From the IMG/VR virus record IMGVR_UViG_3300034117_000713, positions 1 through 64,000 of that record: 64,000 bases of DNA. One strand, given 5' to 3'. The position numbers and the translations under genes are program-made. Below are positions 24,547 to 32,866 of this stretch, one piece after another. The notes under the pieces were generated by a model. It had not been told where the DNA came from. It saw only the letters and a list, made by a program, of their open reading frames with translations, and ran no database searches. The stretch's first letter is position 1, and every line of letters starts with the position of its first letter. Source of the DNA: a virus.

Positions 24547-26259
24547 ATGTCTTGGAAAAAATACTTCACACCAGTTAATACATCTGGAACACTGAGCCCA
24601 ATTAGCGGCAGCGGCGGCGACGGCCCAACCGGTAGTAGATTAAACTACAGCTCTTATCTTCCCGATGTATATTCGGGACATCCTAATCGTTTAGAGCGTT
24701 ATGGTCAATACGATACAATGGACAGTGACAGTGAAGTTAATGCTGCCTTAGATATTTTAGCAGAGTTTTGTTGTCAGCTAAATGATGACAACGGAACACC
24801 GTTTGAAGTTTTCTTTAAAGATCAAGCAACTCCTACTGAAATTAAGATTATTAAAAAGTATCTGCAACAGTGGACTAAGTTAAACAAATTTCAGAATCGT
24901 ATTTTTAAAATTGTTCGCAATGCATTCAAATACGGCGACAGTTTCTTTATACGTGATCCAGAAACAAATGCTTGGATGTATGTAGATCCAGGCAAAGTTG
25001 ACAAAATTATTGTTAACGAAAGCCAAGGTAAAGAGCCTGAGCAATATGTTATTCGTGATCTAAATCCAAACTTTGTAAATCTAAGTACAACACAAATTGC
25101 TCCGGGTGCAACTAACTCAGGACCAGCTACACCTTACTCGGGTGGCGGTGGTGGTGGAAAAGGCATGACCGGGACTTATCCTACAAATATCGGAAACCGC
25201 TTCGGAGTTAATCAAACCCAGTGGGCAATTGATGCAGAGCATGTTGTGCATTTGAGTATGAGCGAAGGTATGGATAACAATTTTCCTTTTGGAAATAGTT
25301 TATTAGAAAGTATCTTTAAAGTTTACAAACAAAAAGAATTATTAGAAGATGCCATTATTATCTATCGAGTTCAACGTGCTCCTGAACGTAGAGTATTTTA
25401 TATTGACGTTGGTAATATGCCAAGTCACCTTGCTATGTCTTTTGTTGAGCGTGTTAAAAACGAAGTTAATCAGCGACGAATTCCTTCAGTTACTGGAGGT
25501 GGACAGACTGTTATTGACAGTAGCTACAACCCGTTAAGTATCAACGAAGACTACTTTTTCCCGCAGACTTCAGAAGGTCGCGGCAGTAAAGTTGAAATTC
25601 TTCCAGGCGGTACTAACTTAGGAGAAATTGATGATCTTAGATATTTTACTAATAAGCTGTTTCGTGCTCTACGCATACCTTCAAGTTATCTACCTACAGG
25701 GCCTGACGATGGGGGATCTAGCTTTAATGATGGTCGAGTTGGAACAGCCTACATTCAAGAATTACGATTCAACAAGTATTGCGAACGACTCCAAAGTAAT
25801 TTAAATGAAGTATTTGATTTAGAATTCAAAGGTTATATGCAGCGTAAGGGCATTAATTTTGATCCAAACGTATTTGAATTACAATTTAATCCCCCGCAAA
25901 ACTTTGCTGCCTACCGACAAACTGAAATGGATACGGCACGTATTGCCAGTTTTGGCAGTATTGTTGCAATTCCGCATATCAGTAAACGCTTTGCACTAAA
26001 AAGATTCTTAGGACTAAGCCAAGAAGAAATGGCAGAAAACGAAGAGCTATGGAAAGAAGAAAACGGATTAAGTGCAAAAGCACCTAATGCAAATGCAGAA
26101 CTTCGTAGTGCAGGCATCACAGGCGGCGGCATGGATAGCGATGTAAATGAATTAGGTCAGTCAGGCGAAGCACCTGAAGGAATGCCTGGCGGTCCAGAAG
26201 CTGCTGGCGGAATGCCCGCTGCTGGCACAGCACCTGCACAAACTCCTCCCGCAGCATAA
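24547..26259 (+). CDS. gp20: Portal vertex protein gp20
   Basis: 570 aa (T4: 524). Typical gp20 sequence: RLERYGQYDTMDSDSEVNAA, LDILAEFCCQ, FKIVRNAFKYGDSFFIRD, then DAEHVVHLSMSEGMDN, LLEDAIIIYRVQRAPERRVF, YIDVGNMP and the clip/stem part EVNQRRIPSVTGG. It forms the dodecameric ring for DNA packaging and tail attachment. A Gly-rich loop (SGGGGGGKGMTG, about residues 199-210) and a Gly/Ala/Pro tail extend beyond the T4 core. It starts 2 nt after the tape-measure stop; no strong ribosome-binding site is seen, so coupling is likely. Confidence 0.96.
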   Translation: MSWKKYFTPVNTSGTLSPISGSGGDGPTGSRLNYSSYLPDVYSGHPNRLERYGQYDTMDSDSEVNAALDILAEFCCQLNDDNGTPFEVFFKDQATPTEIKIIKKYLQQWTKLNKFQNRIFKIVRNAFKYGDSFFIRDPETNAWMYVDPGKVDKIIVNESQGKEPEQYVIRDLNPNFVNLSTTQIAPGATNSGPATPYSGGGGGGKGMTGTYPTNIGNRFGVNQTQWAIDAEHVVHLSMSEGMDNNFPFGNSLLESIFKVYKQKELLEDAIIIYRVQRAPERRVFYIDVGNMPSHLAMSFVERVKNEVNQRRIPSVTGGGQTVIDSSYNPLSINEDYFFPQTSEGRGSKVEILPGGTNLGEIDDLRYFTNKLFRALRIPSSYLPTGPDDGGSSFNDGRVGTAYIQELRFNKYCERLQSNLNEVFDLEFKGYMQRKGINFDPNVFELQFNPPQNFAAYRQTEMDTARIASFGSIVAIPHISKRFALKRFLGLSQEEMAENEELWKEENGLSAKAPNANAELRSAGITGGGMDSDVNELGQSGEAPEGMPGGPEAAGGMPAAGTAPAQTPPAA

Positions 26260-26263
26260 TTTG

Positions 26264-26271
26264 GATAAATA
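26264..26271 (+). promoter_or_regulatory. Late-promoter-like GATAAATA just before the 81-aa gene
   Basis: GATAAATA ends 5 nt before the ATG at 26277. With T4 spacing the transcript would begin at or beside the start codon. Confidence 0.4.
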
Positions 26272-26276
26272 TCAAC

Positions 26277-26522
26277 ATGCTACTTAATGAATTCATCTAT
26301 TTTAACCAAAACGAAGGCATGTCTCAAGATGACAGATATAATCCTCTTGAAGATAATATCAGTGTTCTTAAGTCTAAAGACTTACGCAAGACTAGACTAA
26401 CGTTAGGAATGATTAATAATTTAAGAAAAGCAGGAGACTCCAGAGTAAAAGAACAGAAAGAACAATTAGAGTTTGTTAAGATTATGTATGCAGCCCCACC
26501 GCCTGAAGCGGCTGCAATGTAA
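26277..26522 (+). CDS. Small conserved head-cluster protein
   Basis: 81 aa. The N-terminus MLLNEFIYFNQNEGMSQDD, a middle KDLRKTRLTLGMINNLRKAG and the end EFVKIMYAAPPPEAAAM are, as far as I recall, typical of a small protein between portal and prohead-core genes of marine T4-like phages. T4 has 67 and 68 in this interval. The role is unknown; a head-core or scaffold accessory is inferred from position. There is no clear ribosome-binding site. Confidence 0.65.
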   Translation: MLLNEFIYFNQNEGMSQDDRYNPLEDNISVLKSKDLRKTRLTLGMINNLRKAGDSRVKEQKEQLEFVKIMYAAPPPEAAAM

Positions 26523-26550
26523 ACTGTACATATAATTCGATTGTCTAATC

Positions 26551-26558
26551 AATAAATA
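26551..26558 (+). promoter_or_regulatory. Late promoter (AATAAATA) for gp67 and the capsid operon
   Basis: Plus-strand AATAAATA in the 181-nt gap before gp67, leaving a leader of about 140 nt with two hairpins. Confidence 0.55.
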
Positions 26559-26703
26559 TTTCTGTTGAAACACTTCAACTCAGGCACGTATTCTCCTGTC
26601 TTTGTCAAGAACTGACTGTTTTTGGCCTATTTCACATAACTATTACACCTTGGCTGTAAATACATCGACAGCCTTGCCAATCTAATTTAAGGAGAAACCC
26701 GCA
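26559..26703 (+). promoter_or_regulatory. Hairpin-bearing leader of the capsid operon
   Basis: Stems 26564-26569/26574-26579 (6 bp, loop ACAC) and 26652-26657/26668-26673 (6 bp, 10-nt loop) lie between the late promoter and an AAGGAG site before the gp67 ATG. The hairpins are visible; a regulatory role is only inferred. Confidence 0.35.
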
Positions 26704-27606
26704 ATGTCTAACAAGTTTGAACAACTATTAGATCTTCTAGTCAACGAGGAAATGGATAAGGCGAATGAATTATTCCATGAAATCGTTGTAGAGAAGTCTA
26801 GAGAAATATATGAAAACATGATCGCCGAAGAGGCGGAGGAAGATGAAGAGATGGATGAAGCCATGGACTCGGATGAGGAAATGGACGAATCTATGGGAGA
26901 TGATTTAGAAGAAGAAACTACACTTGAAATCGGCGGTGACGCTGGTGACAAATTCGCTTCTGATGTTTCCGATCCAGACGCTATGGGCGGAATGGACGAT
27001 ATGGGCGGCGACGCCGATATGGACGGAGACCTAGGTGCTGAAGGTGGTGGTTCTGAAGAACAACGCATTTCTGATTTAGAATCAGAATTAGAACAACTAA
27101 AGTCTGAATTCGAAGCTTTGATGGCTGACGAAAAGGGCGAGCCAGCACATGATGACATGTTTGGCGATGAAGAAGCTGACGACGAAGAAGGCGAAGAAGC
27201 TGACGACGAAGAAGGCGAAGAAGCTGACGACGAAGAAGGCGGCGACGAGTTTATGCGTGAATACGTAGAAACTGTTTCTGCAGGTCACGGTGCTGATAAA
27301 AGAGGCCGTGGCGAAGAAGGCGGCACAAACACCAAGAGCGTAGGATTGCAAAATCCAAAAGGACGCCCAACAACAACAGCATCTGCACATAACATCTTAG
27401 GTGGTAAGGGCGGAGAAGCTGGTATTAAAGGCGGTGAAGGCCTAGTTGGTGGACAAAGAGGTGAATTCACAAAAGATCACTTGAATAAGCCAGGCGGCTA
27501 CAAAGGTGATGCATTTGGTAAGAACAGTGCAGGACACGGAGCAGAGAAGAGGGGTGCTGGCGAAGGTCAAGCATACACCAAGTCTCCAGCAGACCGTAGA
27601 CAATAA
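26704..27606 (+). CDS. gp67: Prohead core protein gp67-like, acidic
   Basis: 300 aa. The N-terminal helix FEQLLDLLVNEEMDKANELF, HEIVVEKSREIYENMI corresponds to the T4 gp67 start, followed, as in gp67, by a long Glu/Asp region. It is much longer than T4 gp67 (80 aa): there is a 24-nt triplicated repeat encoding EEADDEEG, then a Gly-rich C-terminal half with two copies of SAGHGA(D/E)KRG(R/A)GE. Acidic core proteins shape the prohead and are cut by gp21; small acidic peptides can remain in the head. It is the first gene of the core operon 67-21-22-23. Confidence 0.8.
   Translation: MSNKFEQLLDLLVNEEMDKANELFHEIVVEKSREIYENMIAEEAEEDEEMDEAMDSDEEMDESMGDDLEEETTLEIGGDAGDKFASDVSDPDAMGGMDDMGGDADMDGDLGAEGGGSEEQRISDLESELEQLKSEFEALMADEKGEPAHDDMFGDEEADDEEGEEADDEEGEEADDEEGGDEFMREYVETVSAGHGADKRGRGEEGGTNTKSVGLQNPKGRPTTTASAHNILGGKGGEAGIKGGEGLVGGQRGEFTKDHLNKPGGYKGDAFGKNSAGHGAEKRGAGEGQAYTKSPADRRQ
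27169..27240 (+). repeat. Three exact 24-nt direct repeats in gp67
   Basis: Units 27169-27192, 27193-27216 and 27217-27240 are identical and encode EEADDEEG in frame. Confidence 0.95.
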
Positions 27607-27618
27607 TAGGAAATTAGG

Positions 27619-28254
27619 ATGAAGCAAATTCAATACCTAAGAGAAACACTAAGTTTTGATCAGGCTAGAGTAGTTTTAGAATCTGACGACAAGGACGGGA
27701 AGAACCTTTATCTAAAAGGCATCTCCATTCAAGGCGGCATTCGAAATGCAAATCAGCGGGTTTATCCTGTCGGAGAGATTACTAACGCTGTAAAAACTCT
27801 AAATGACCAGATTCAAAACGGTTATAGTGTCTTAGGTGAAGTTGATCATCCTGATGACTTAAAAGTAAATTTGGACCGCGTGTCACACATGATTACTGAT
27901 ATGTGGATGGACGGTCCTAATGGCTACAGTAAGATGAAAATCTTACCTACACCGATGGGCAATTTAATTCGTACTATGCTCGAAGCAGGCGTAAAACTTG
28001 GCGTATCTAGTCGTGGCAGCGGAAATGTCAATGACAGCACTGGCGAAGTAGCAGAATTTGAAATTATTACTGTTGATATTGTTGCTCAGCCTTCTGCTCC
28101 AGGAGCTTATCCTACTCCAATCTATGAACACCTGATGAATAGTCGTGGTGGGGTTAGAGCGTTTAGGGTGGGGCAAGAGGTTAAAGAAGATCCAAAGGCA
28201 CAAAAGCATCTCCGCGAGGCGATGCTTAATATTATTAATGGCTTAAAAGCCTAA
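27619..28254 (+). CDS. gp21: Prohead maturation protease gp21
   Basis: 211 aa (T4: 212). Serine protease of the gp21/herpes-assemblin fold: GEVDHP (H77) and LGVSSRGSG (S130/S131) carry the catalytic His and Ser, and FEIITVDIVAQPSAPGAYP follows as in the family. It cleaves scaffold and capsid proteins after glutamate in L-x-E/I-x-E contexts and then itself. AGGAAATTAGG provides the ribosome-binding site 12 nt downstream of gp67. Confidence 0.95.
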   Translation: MKQIQYLRETLSFDQARVVLESDDKDGKNLYLKGISIQGGIRNANQRVYPVGEITNAVKTLNDQIQNGYSVLGEVDHPDDLKVNLDRVSHMITDMWMDGPNGYSKMKILPTPMGNLIRTMLEAGVKLGVSSRGSGNVNDSTGEVAEFEIITVDIVAQPSAPGAYPTPIYEHLMNSRGGVRAFRVGQEVKEDPKAQKHLREAMLNIINGLKA

Positions 28255-28266
28255 GGAGACATAGCA

Positions 28267-29376
28267 ATGTTGGACGCATTCAAACAGCTGGTCGAGAGTG
28301 GTATGATGTCAGAAGACGTTAAGTCTTCGATTGAAACTGCATTTAATCAGAAGATCCAAGAGAATCGCGACCAATTAACTGCTGAACTTCGTGAAGAGTT
28401 TGCTCAAAAATACAGTCATGATAAGACTGTTATGGTTGAAGCACTCGACAAGATGGTTAGCGAGAGATTGGCCGTAGAAATGGCTGAACTTGCTGGCGAT
28501 AAAAGAGCATTAGCGGAAGCTAAGGTTGCATATCACCAGAAAATGTCCGGAGACGCTAGAGTACTAGAGTCGTTCGTTCTAAGTCAGCTTGGAAAAGAAT
28601 TGGTGGAATTCCAACGTGATCGTCAAAAGGTCTCTGAGAATTTTACTAAGTTAGAGCAGTTCATTGTAACAGCTTTAGCACGTGAAATCAATGAATTTGC
28701 ACAAGACAAACGTGAACTAGCAGAAGCGAGAGTTAAACTAGTAAGCGAAGCAAAAATCAAATTCGATGAGATCAAGACTAGATTTATTAAGCGTAGTTCC
28801 GAAATTGTAGAGAACACAGTCACAAAGACATTGAAATCAGAAATCAAGCAATTGAAAGAAGATATCGATAGTGCTCGTTCTAATGCATTTGGACGCCGCT
28901 TATTTGAAGCATTTGCACAAGAGTATAGCTCAAGCTATCTTAACGAAAAATCTGAAACAGTAAAATTGTTAAAGATTATCGACAAGAAAGAAGTTGAGCT
29001 TGCCGAAGCAAAAAATGCCGCTACAGAAAAGACAAAGTTAGTAGAATCTAAGGACCGCGAAATTCGTGTTGCCCGAGATGTTGCTGCTCGTAAAGAAGTA
29101 ATGGCAGAACTGTTAGCACCACTAAGTGCTGACAAAAGAGAGATCATGAAAGAATTGCTAGAGTCTGTACAGACTGCAAAACTGAATGAATCATTTGACA
29201 AATACCTACCAGCAGTAATGGAAGGTGGTATGAAGAAAGTTGCACCAAAGGCTAAACAACAGCCTAAAGAAATGCTTTCTGAAAGCACCGAAATAACTGG
29301 AGATCGCGAAACAAAACAGCCACAGGTAGGCTTAGATAACATTTTAGATATCCGCAAACTCGCGGGTCTAAAGTAA
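28267..29376 (+). CDS. gp22: Major prohead scaffold protein gp22
   Basis: 369 aa (T4: 269), almost entirely charged helix/coiled coil (LDAFKQLVESGMMSEDVK, ELREEFAQKYSHD, FAQDKRELAEARVKLVSEAK). It ends with EITGDRETKQPQVGL and LDIRKLAGLK, typical of the gp22 C-terminus that contacts gp23. Scaffold for prohead assembly, degraded by gp21. Its AAGGAGA site is 4-10 nt before the ATG. Confidence 0.92.
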   Translation: MLDAFKQLVESGMMSEDVKSSIETAFNQKIQENRDQLTAELREEFAQKYSHDKTVMVEALDKMVSERLAVEMAELAGDKRALAEAKVAYHQKMSGDARVLESFVLSQLGKELVEFQRDRQKVSENFTKLEQFIVTALAREINEFAQDKRELAEARVKLVSEAKIKFDEIKTRFIKRSSEIVENTVTKTLKSEIKQLKEDIDSARSNAFGRRLFEAFAQEYSSSYLNEKSETVKLLKIIDKKEVELAEAKNAATEKTKLVESKDREIRVARDVAARKEVMAELLAPLSADKREIMKELLESVQTAKLNESFDKYLPAVMEGGMKKVAPKAKQQPKEMLSESTEITGDRETKQPQVGLDNILDIRKLAGLK

Positions 29377-29397
29377 TTTAAATTCAAGGAGACATAA

Positions 29398-30579
29398 ATG
29401 TCACAATTATTAAATGAAAGATGGTCAGAGACCAAAGAAGCTCTGCTTGAAGGCCTATCAGGTAACCGCAAGTCTTCTATGAGCGTATGCTTAGAGAATA
29501 CTCGTAAGTACTTGGCTGAATCTGCAACAGCAGGAGCTACAAGCACTGGTAATATCGCGACTTTAAACCGCGTTATTCTACCGGTAATTCGTCGTGTTAT
29601 GCCGACAGTTATCGCTAACGAAATCGTTGGTGTTCAACCTATGACTGGCCCAGTTGCACAGATCCATACTCTACGTGTACGTTATGCAGACACATCGTCT
29701 GGTGACAGCGTAGTAGCTGGTGATGAAGCACTAAGCCCATTCAAGTTAGCTGCTGCTTACTCTGGTAACGGAGTTAACGCAACACCTAAAGCCCAAACAA
29801 CTGCGGTCCTAGAAGGCCAAGTTGGTAAGCGTATGAGCATTCAGATCTTGAAAGCTCCAGTTGAAGCGAAGAGCCGTAAGCTATCCGCTCGTTGGACATT
29901 CGAGGCTGCACAAGATGCACAAGCAATGCACGGCATTGATATCGAAGCAGAAATCATGGCTGCTCTAGCACAAGAAATTACTGCTGAAATTGACCAAGAA
30001 GTTCTAGCTAGTCTACGTGCTTTAGGTTCAGTTGAACAGACTTATGACCAAGCTGCTGTATCTGGTACTGCTACATTCGTTGGTGACGAACACGCTGCTT
30101 TAGCTGTTCAGATCAACCGTGTTGCTAACTTGATTGCTCAGCGTACACGTCGTGGTTCTGCAAACTGGGCTGTTATCAGCAACCAGGCTCTAACGATCCT
30201 ACAAAGTGCTACAACTAGTGCGTTTGCTCGTACTACAGAAGGCACATTCGAAGCACCTACAAACACTAAGTTTGTTGGTACATTGAATAACAGCATGAAG
30301 ATCTATGTTGACGCTTACCTAAGCGACACAGACGACAACAACCAGTGTTTAATTGGTTACAAAGGCCCATCTGAAGCAGATGCAGCGGCATTCTATTGCC
30401 CTTACATCCCTCTAATGAGCTCTGGAGTTGTTTTAGATCCAGCTACATTCGAACCAGTCGTTGGTTTCTTAACTCGTTACGGTTACGTCGAGTTGACAAA
30501 CACAGCTTCTAGCTTGGGTAACGCTGCTGACTACCTAGGCAAAGTGGCAATCACTTCTGCTAACGTTAGCTTCCGTTAA
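29398..30579 (+). CDS. gp23: Major capsid protein gp23
   Basis: 393 aa, HK97 fold. MSQLLNERWSETKEALLEG, RVILPVIRRVMPTVIANEIV, GVQPMTGPVAQIHTLRVRYA and the end NTASSLGNAADYLGK are typical of T4-like gp23. The N-terminal propeptide likely ends at LAE (E41), matching the gp21 consensus L-x-E. It is shorter than T4 gp23 (521 aa), like other marine T4-likes lacking part of the insertion domain. Codons look optimised (many GCT, GGT, CGT, AAC), as expected for the most abundant phage protein. An AAGGAGA site lies 4 nt upstream, and a strong terminator follows. Confidence 0.97.
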   Translation: MSQLLNERWSETKEALLEGLSGNRKSSMSVCLENTRKYLAESATAGATSTGNIATLNRVILPVIRRVMPTVIANEIVGVQPMTGPVAQIHTLRVRYADTSSGDSVVAGDEALSPFKLAAAYSGNGVNATPKAQTTAVLEGQVGKRMSIQILKAPVEAKSRKLSARWTFEAAQDAQAMHGIDIEAEIMAALAQEITAEIDQEVLASLRALGSVEQTYDQAAVSGTATFVGDEHAALAVQINRVANLIAQRTRRGSANWAVISNQALTILQSATTSAFARTTEGTFEAPTNTKFVGTLNNSMKIYVDAYLSDTDDNNQCLIGYKGPSEADAAAFYCPYIPLMSSGVVLDPATFEPVVGFLTRYGYVELTNTASSLGNAADYLGKVAITSANVSFR

Positions 30580-30605
30580 TCAAACTTGCTGTAAAAAGCA
30601 AATTA

Positions 30606-30627
30606 AAAACGCCCTTCGGGGCGTTTT
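30606..30627 (+). terminator. Intrinsic terminator after gp23
   Basis: Perfect 9-bp stem 30606-30614/30619-30627 with a stable TTCG loop, closing in TTTT. Confidence 0.93.
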
Positions 30628-30629
30628 CT

Positions 30630-30637
30630 GTTAAATA
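30630..30637 (+). promoter_or_regulatory. Putative late promoter (GTTAAATA)
   Basis: The octamer lies directly behind the gp23 terminator, 70 nt before the next ATG. It is the same variant as at the baseplate operon. Confidence 0.35.
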
Positions 30638-30707
30638 TAGTACTAGAAAAAACTTATGCAGTTCCCTCTGCGTAGACCTAGAACGTCATTTTATAAAGGA
30701 AAACAAA

Positions 30708-31427
30708 ATGGGACGTCCAATTCATAAAAAATATTTTGCAAACAGAAACTATCAACTAGATGGTGAAGGCGTAGGCGGTGAAAGTTTTAATGTAGTTACA
30801 GTTTTAACAACTGGTACATTATATTCTACAACTACAAACTATACATGGACAGGCTCTACACCTCAAATTGCAGGTGGAGAAGCCGCAAGCGGTACTTTAA
30901 GTATCGGTACCGATCGTAGAGTTTCAGCATTTAACGTCAGCAATGGCGGTAGCGGTTATACTTCTACTTCTAGTGTTACTGTTACAGTTAGTCCAGCAAC
31001 AACTGGAACTACTGCAACTTATCACGTTGCATTAACAGCAGCAGCTCGTGAAAACGGGTTAGCAATGTACGCATATCTTCCAGCAAGTGGTGCAGCAGGT
31101 TATCTAAGCGGTGCAGGTGGAAGCAGCCGTTTATTGTCTGACGTTATTCGTCAAGCTGGCAATAACAAGTATGTTGTTCAAAACTCACAAGGTGTTGGTG
31201 TTGTTCGTTTAGTAGCAGACGGTAGTGCAGCTAACGCAGCAGGTGAAGCTGACCTAACAGCAACTGATTGGAATGGCAGTACATATCGTGTTATCAAACT
31301 ACATGCTAAGAAAGCAAGACTAAAGCAGGTCACTTCTAGCACAGCATTCTTGATTGAAGACGGTGCATGGGCACAGTGGACCATTACCGCAGCAACTGGA
31401 ACAACTGTTCTATTAGCTAACGCTTAA
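30708..31427 (+). CDS. Virion structural protein (head-associated by position)
   Basis: 239 aa. It starts MGRPIHKKYFANRNYQLDGE and is then Thr/Ser/Gly-rich beta sequence, including VSAFNVSNGGSGYTSTSSVT, a G-x-GY-type module like the insert in gp6. The C-terminal half (RLLSDVIRQAGNNKYVVQ, then STAFLIEDGAWAQWTI) looks folded. Proteins with this start are common right after gp23 in marine T4-like phages; a capsid decoration role is possible but not shown here. It has its own AAAGGA site and is closed by a terminator. Confidence 0.75.
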   Translation: MGRPIHKKYFANRNYQLDGEGVGGESFNVVTVLTTGTLYSTTTNYTWTGSTPQIAGGEAASGTLSIGTDRRVSAFNVSNGGSGYTSTSSVTVTVSPATTGTTATYHVALTAAARENGLAMYAYLPASGAAGYLSGAGGSSRLLSDVIRQAGNNKYVVQNSQGVGVVRLVADGSAANAAGEADLTATDWNGSTYRVIKLHAKKARLKQVTSSTAFLIEDGAWAQWTITAATGTTVLLANA

Positions 31428-31445
31428 TTAAAGTAAGCATATAGG

Positions 31446-31464
31446 AAAGGGCTTAGGCCCTTTT
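31446..31464 (+). terminator. Intrinsic terminator after the 239-aa protein
   Basis: AAAGGGC stem 31446-31452 pairs with 31457-31463 across a TTAG loop and runs into TTTTC. It separates this unit from the fibre region. Confidence 0.88.
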
Positions 31465-31474
31465 CTTATTTGTG

Positions 31475-31482
31475 GCTAAATA
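31475..31482 (+). promoter_or_regulatory. Weak late-promoter-like GCTAAATA
   Basis: Two mismatches from TATAAATA, located between the terminator and the ATG at 31500. Confidence 0.25.
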
Positions 31483-31499
31483 CGATAAAGGAACTTTTC

Positions 31500-32534
31500 A
31501 TGGCCGTCGATGTAATTAGATATTCTGGCGATTTAAAATTGGCAACTGCCCCGGGCGGCACCATTACATTAGATACGGGTGTGAGTTCTGGCACAGTGGT
31601 TATTACTGGCAATTTAAATGTATTGGGTACTGCTACTAATATTGCAACAACTAATACCGTAGTTAAAGATAACATTATTACTTTGAACTCGGGCGAATCC
31701 GGAACTAGCGTAAGTTTCGGAGAAGCAAATACTCCATTCTACGGACAATCAGGATTTGTAATTGATCGAGGCAGCAATGCCAGTACTGCAACTCGTGCAT
31801 CTATTCTTTTTGAAGAACGTGCATGGAGCTCAACTTCAACAACAGCAACACAGTACACCGGTATATGGGCAATTAAAACTGCCAATAGAGGTGCTGCAAT
31901 TGAAGTCAGTTCTATTCGATTAGCAGGCGGCGGCCCAAACAACGACAATAAACTAAACTTGTTAGGTGCCGGAATCAACGGAGTTGTCAGCGTCGCCGGC
32001 CAACAAAACTATCATCTAAGAGTAACTGATGACAACGATATTCCAAACAAATATTACGTTGACAATACTCCATTAAGAGGTACTGCTACTAGTGCGTTAA
32101 CAGCACTAGAATTAAGACAAAACGACACAAGAATTACGATAACTGATAATAATATCCAGCCGGGGTATATTACTACTGTTATTGACGGAGTGTCTACAAT
32201 GATAGTTCAGCGACTAGCAGGTGTTCCTGTAATTACTTTAGGCACATTAATTGTTGCAGGCAATACTTTAAGAACAGCTTCAGCAAACAGAGATCTAGTT
32301 TTAGAAACATCGGGCACCGGCACAGTAGTTGTAAATAATGGTATTGGTATAGGAGTTTCATCTATTCCGCCTCAGCCTGCACAAGGTATTGTAAAAATTT
32401 ACACTACGTCAACTGTAGGTGCTGGTAGTACAGGTATTAAATATTCTGGCTTTGAAAACCCAAGTACATTAGTTCCAACTAGCGGCGAATTAATTTCTGC
32501 AAGAAAAGCTCTGGTACTATCAATTATATTCTAA
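31500..32534 (+). CDS. Fibre-related virion protein
   Basis: 344 aa from the ATG at 31500, which follows AAAGGAAC; a frame from 31470 would start inside the promoter/terminator zone. The sequence MAVDVIRYSGDLKLATAPGG, then VVITGNLNVLGTATNIATTN and VVKDNIITLNSGE shows the NLNV-G-T-x-I-x-T-N-T-x-V-x-D module found again in the larger fibres of the window. GTGTVVVNNGIGIGVSSIPP follows. It is likely part of the fibre or baseplate periphery. First gene of the long fibre cluster. Confidence 0.7.
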   Translation: MAVDVIRYSGDLKLATAPGGTITLDTGVSSGTVVITGNLNVLGTATNIATTNTVVKDNIITLNSGESGTSVSFGEANTPFYGQSGFVIDRGSNASTATRASILFEERAWSSTSTTATQYTGIWAIKTANRGAAIEVSSIRLAGGGPNNDNKLNLLGAGINGVVSVAGQQNYHLRVTDDNDIPNKYYVDNTPLRGTATSALTALELRQNDTRITITDNNIQPGYITTVIDGVSTMIVQRLAGVPVITLGTLIVAGNTLRTASANRDLVLETSGTGTVVVNNGIGIGVSSIPPQPAQGIVKIYTTSTVGAGSTGIKYSGFENPSTLVPTSGELISARKALVLSIIF

Positions 32535-32543
32535 GGATTAAAA

Positions 32544-32861
32544 ATGGCAATCACAAATTCGCAACTTAGCTCAACTGCAAAAACAGAAGTATTTGTTGGG
32601 TCCGGCGAAAACGCAATCACTTGTATTATCTTATGTAATACAAGTTTATCTGTTGATGCAACAGTAACAGTTTGGGCAGTGCCGGCGGCAGTCGCAGCAG
32701 GTGATGCCAATATGATTATGAATGAAATATCTTTGCCTGCTGGAGAAACATTCAGTATGGACACGGAGAGATTTATTCTTAATGACGGTGACAGTATTCA
32801 AGCACAAGCTAGTCAGAATTTAATTATCACCGCTACAGTAAGTTATGTACAAACGGCCTAA
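32544..32861 (+). CDS. Small virion protein, paralogue of the 128-aa protein at 40304
   Basis: 105 aa, beta-rich: MAITNSQLSSTAKTEVFVGS, then ITCIILCNTSLSVDATVTVW and LPAGETFSMDTERFILNDGD, ending LIITATVSYVQTA. The pattern (TVYV.., S/T-C/V-I-x-L, F-x-x-D/P-x-E, ILxDGD/ILEAQDS) matches the 128-aa protein that precedes the other giant fibre, so both may be small fibre or baseplate accessory subunits. Function unknown. Confidence 0.65.
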   Translation: MAITNSQLSSTAKTEVFVGSGENAITCIILCNTSLSVDATVTVWAVPAAVAAGDANMIMNEISLPAGETFSMDTERFILNDGDSIQAQASQNLIITATVSYVQTA

Positions 32862-32866
32862 TAACT

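Noticed and set aside
31470-31499. Upstream ATG extending the 344-aa protein by 10 residues
   Set aside because: It lies between the terminator and an AAAGGAAC site that is well placed for the ATG at 31500.
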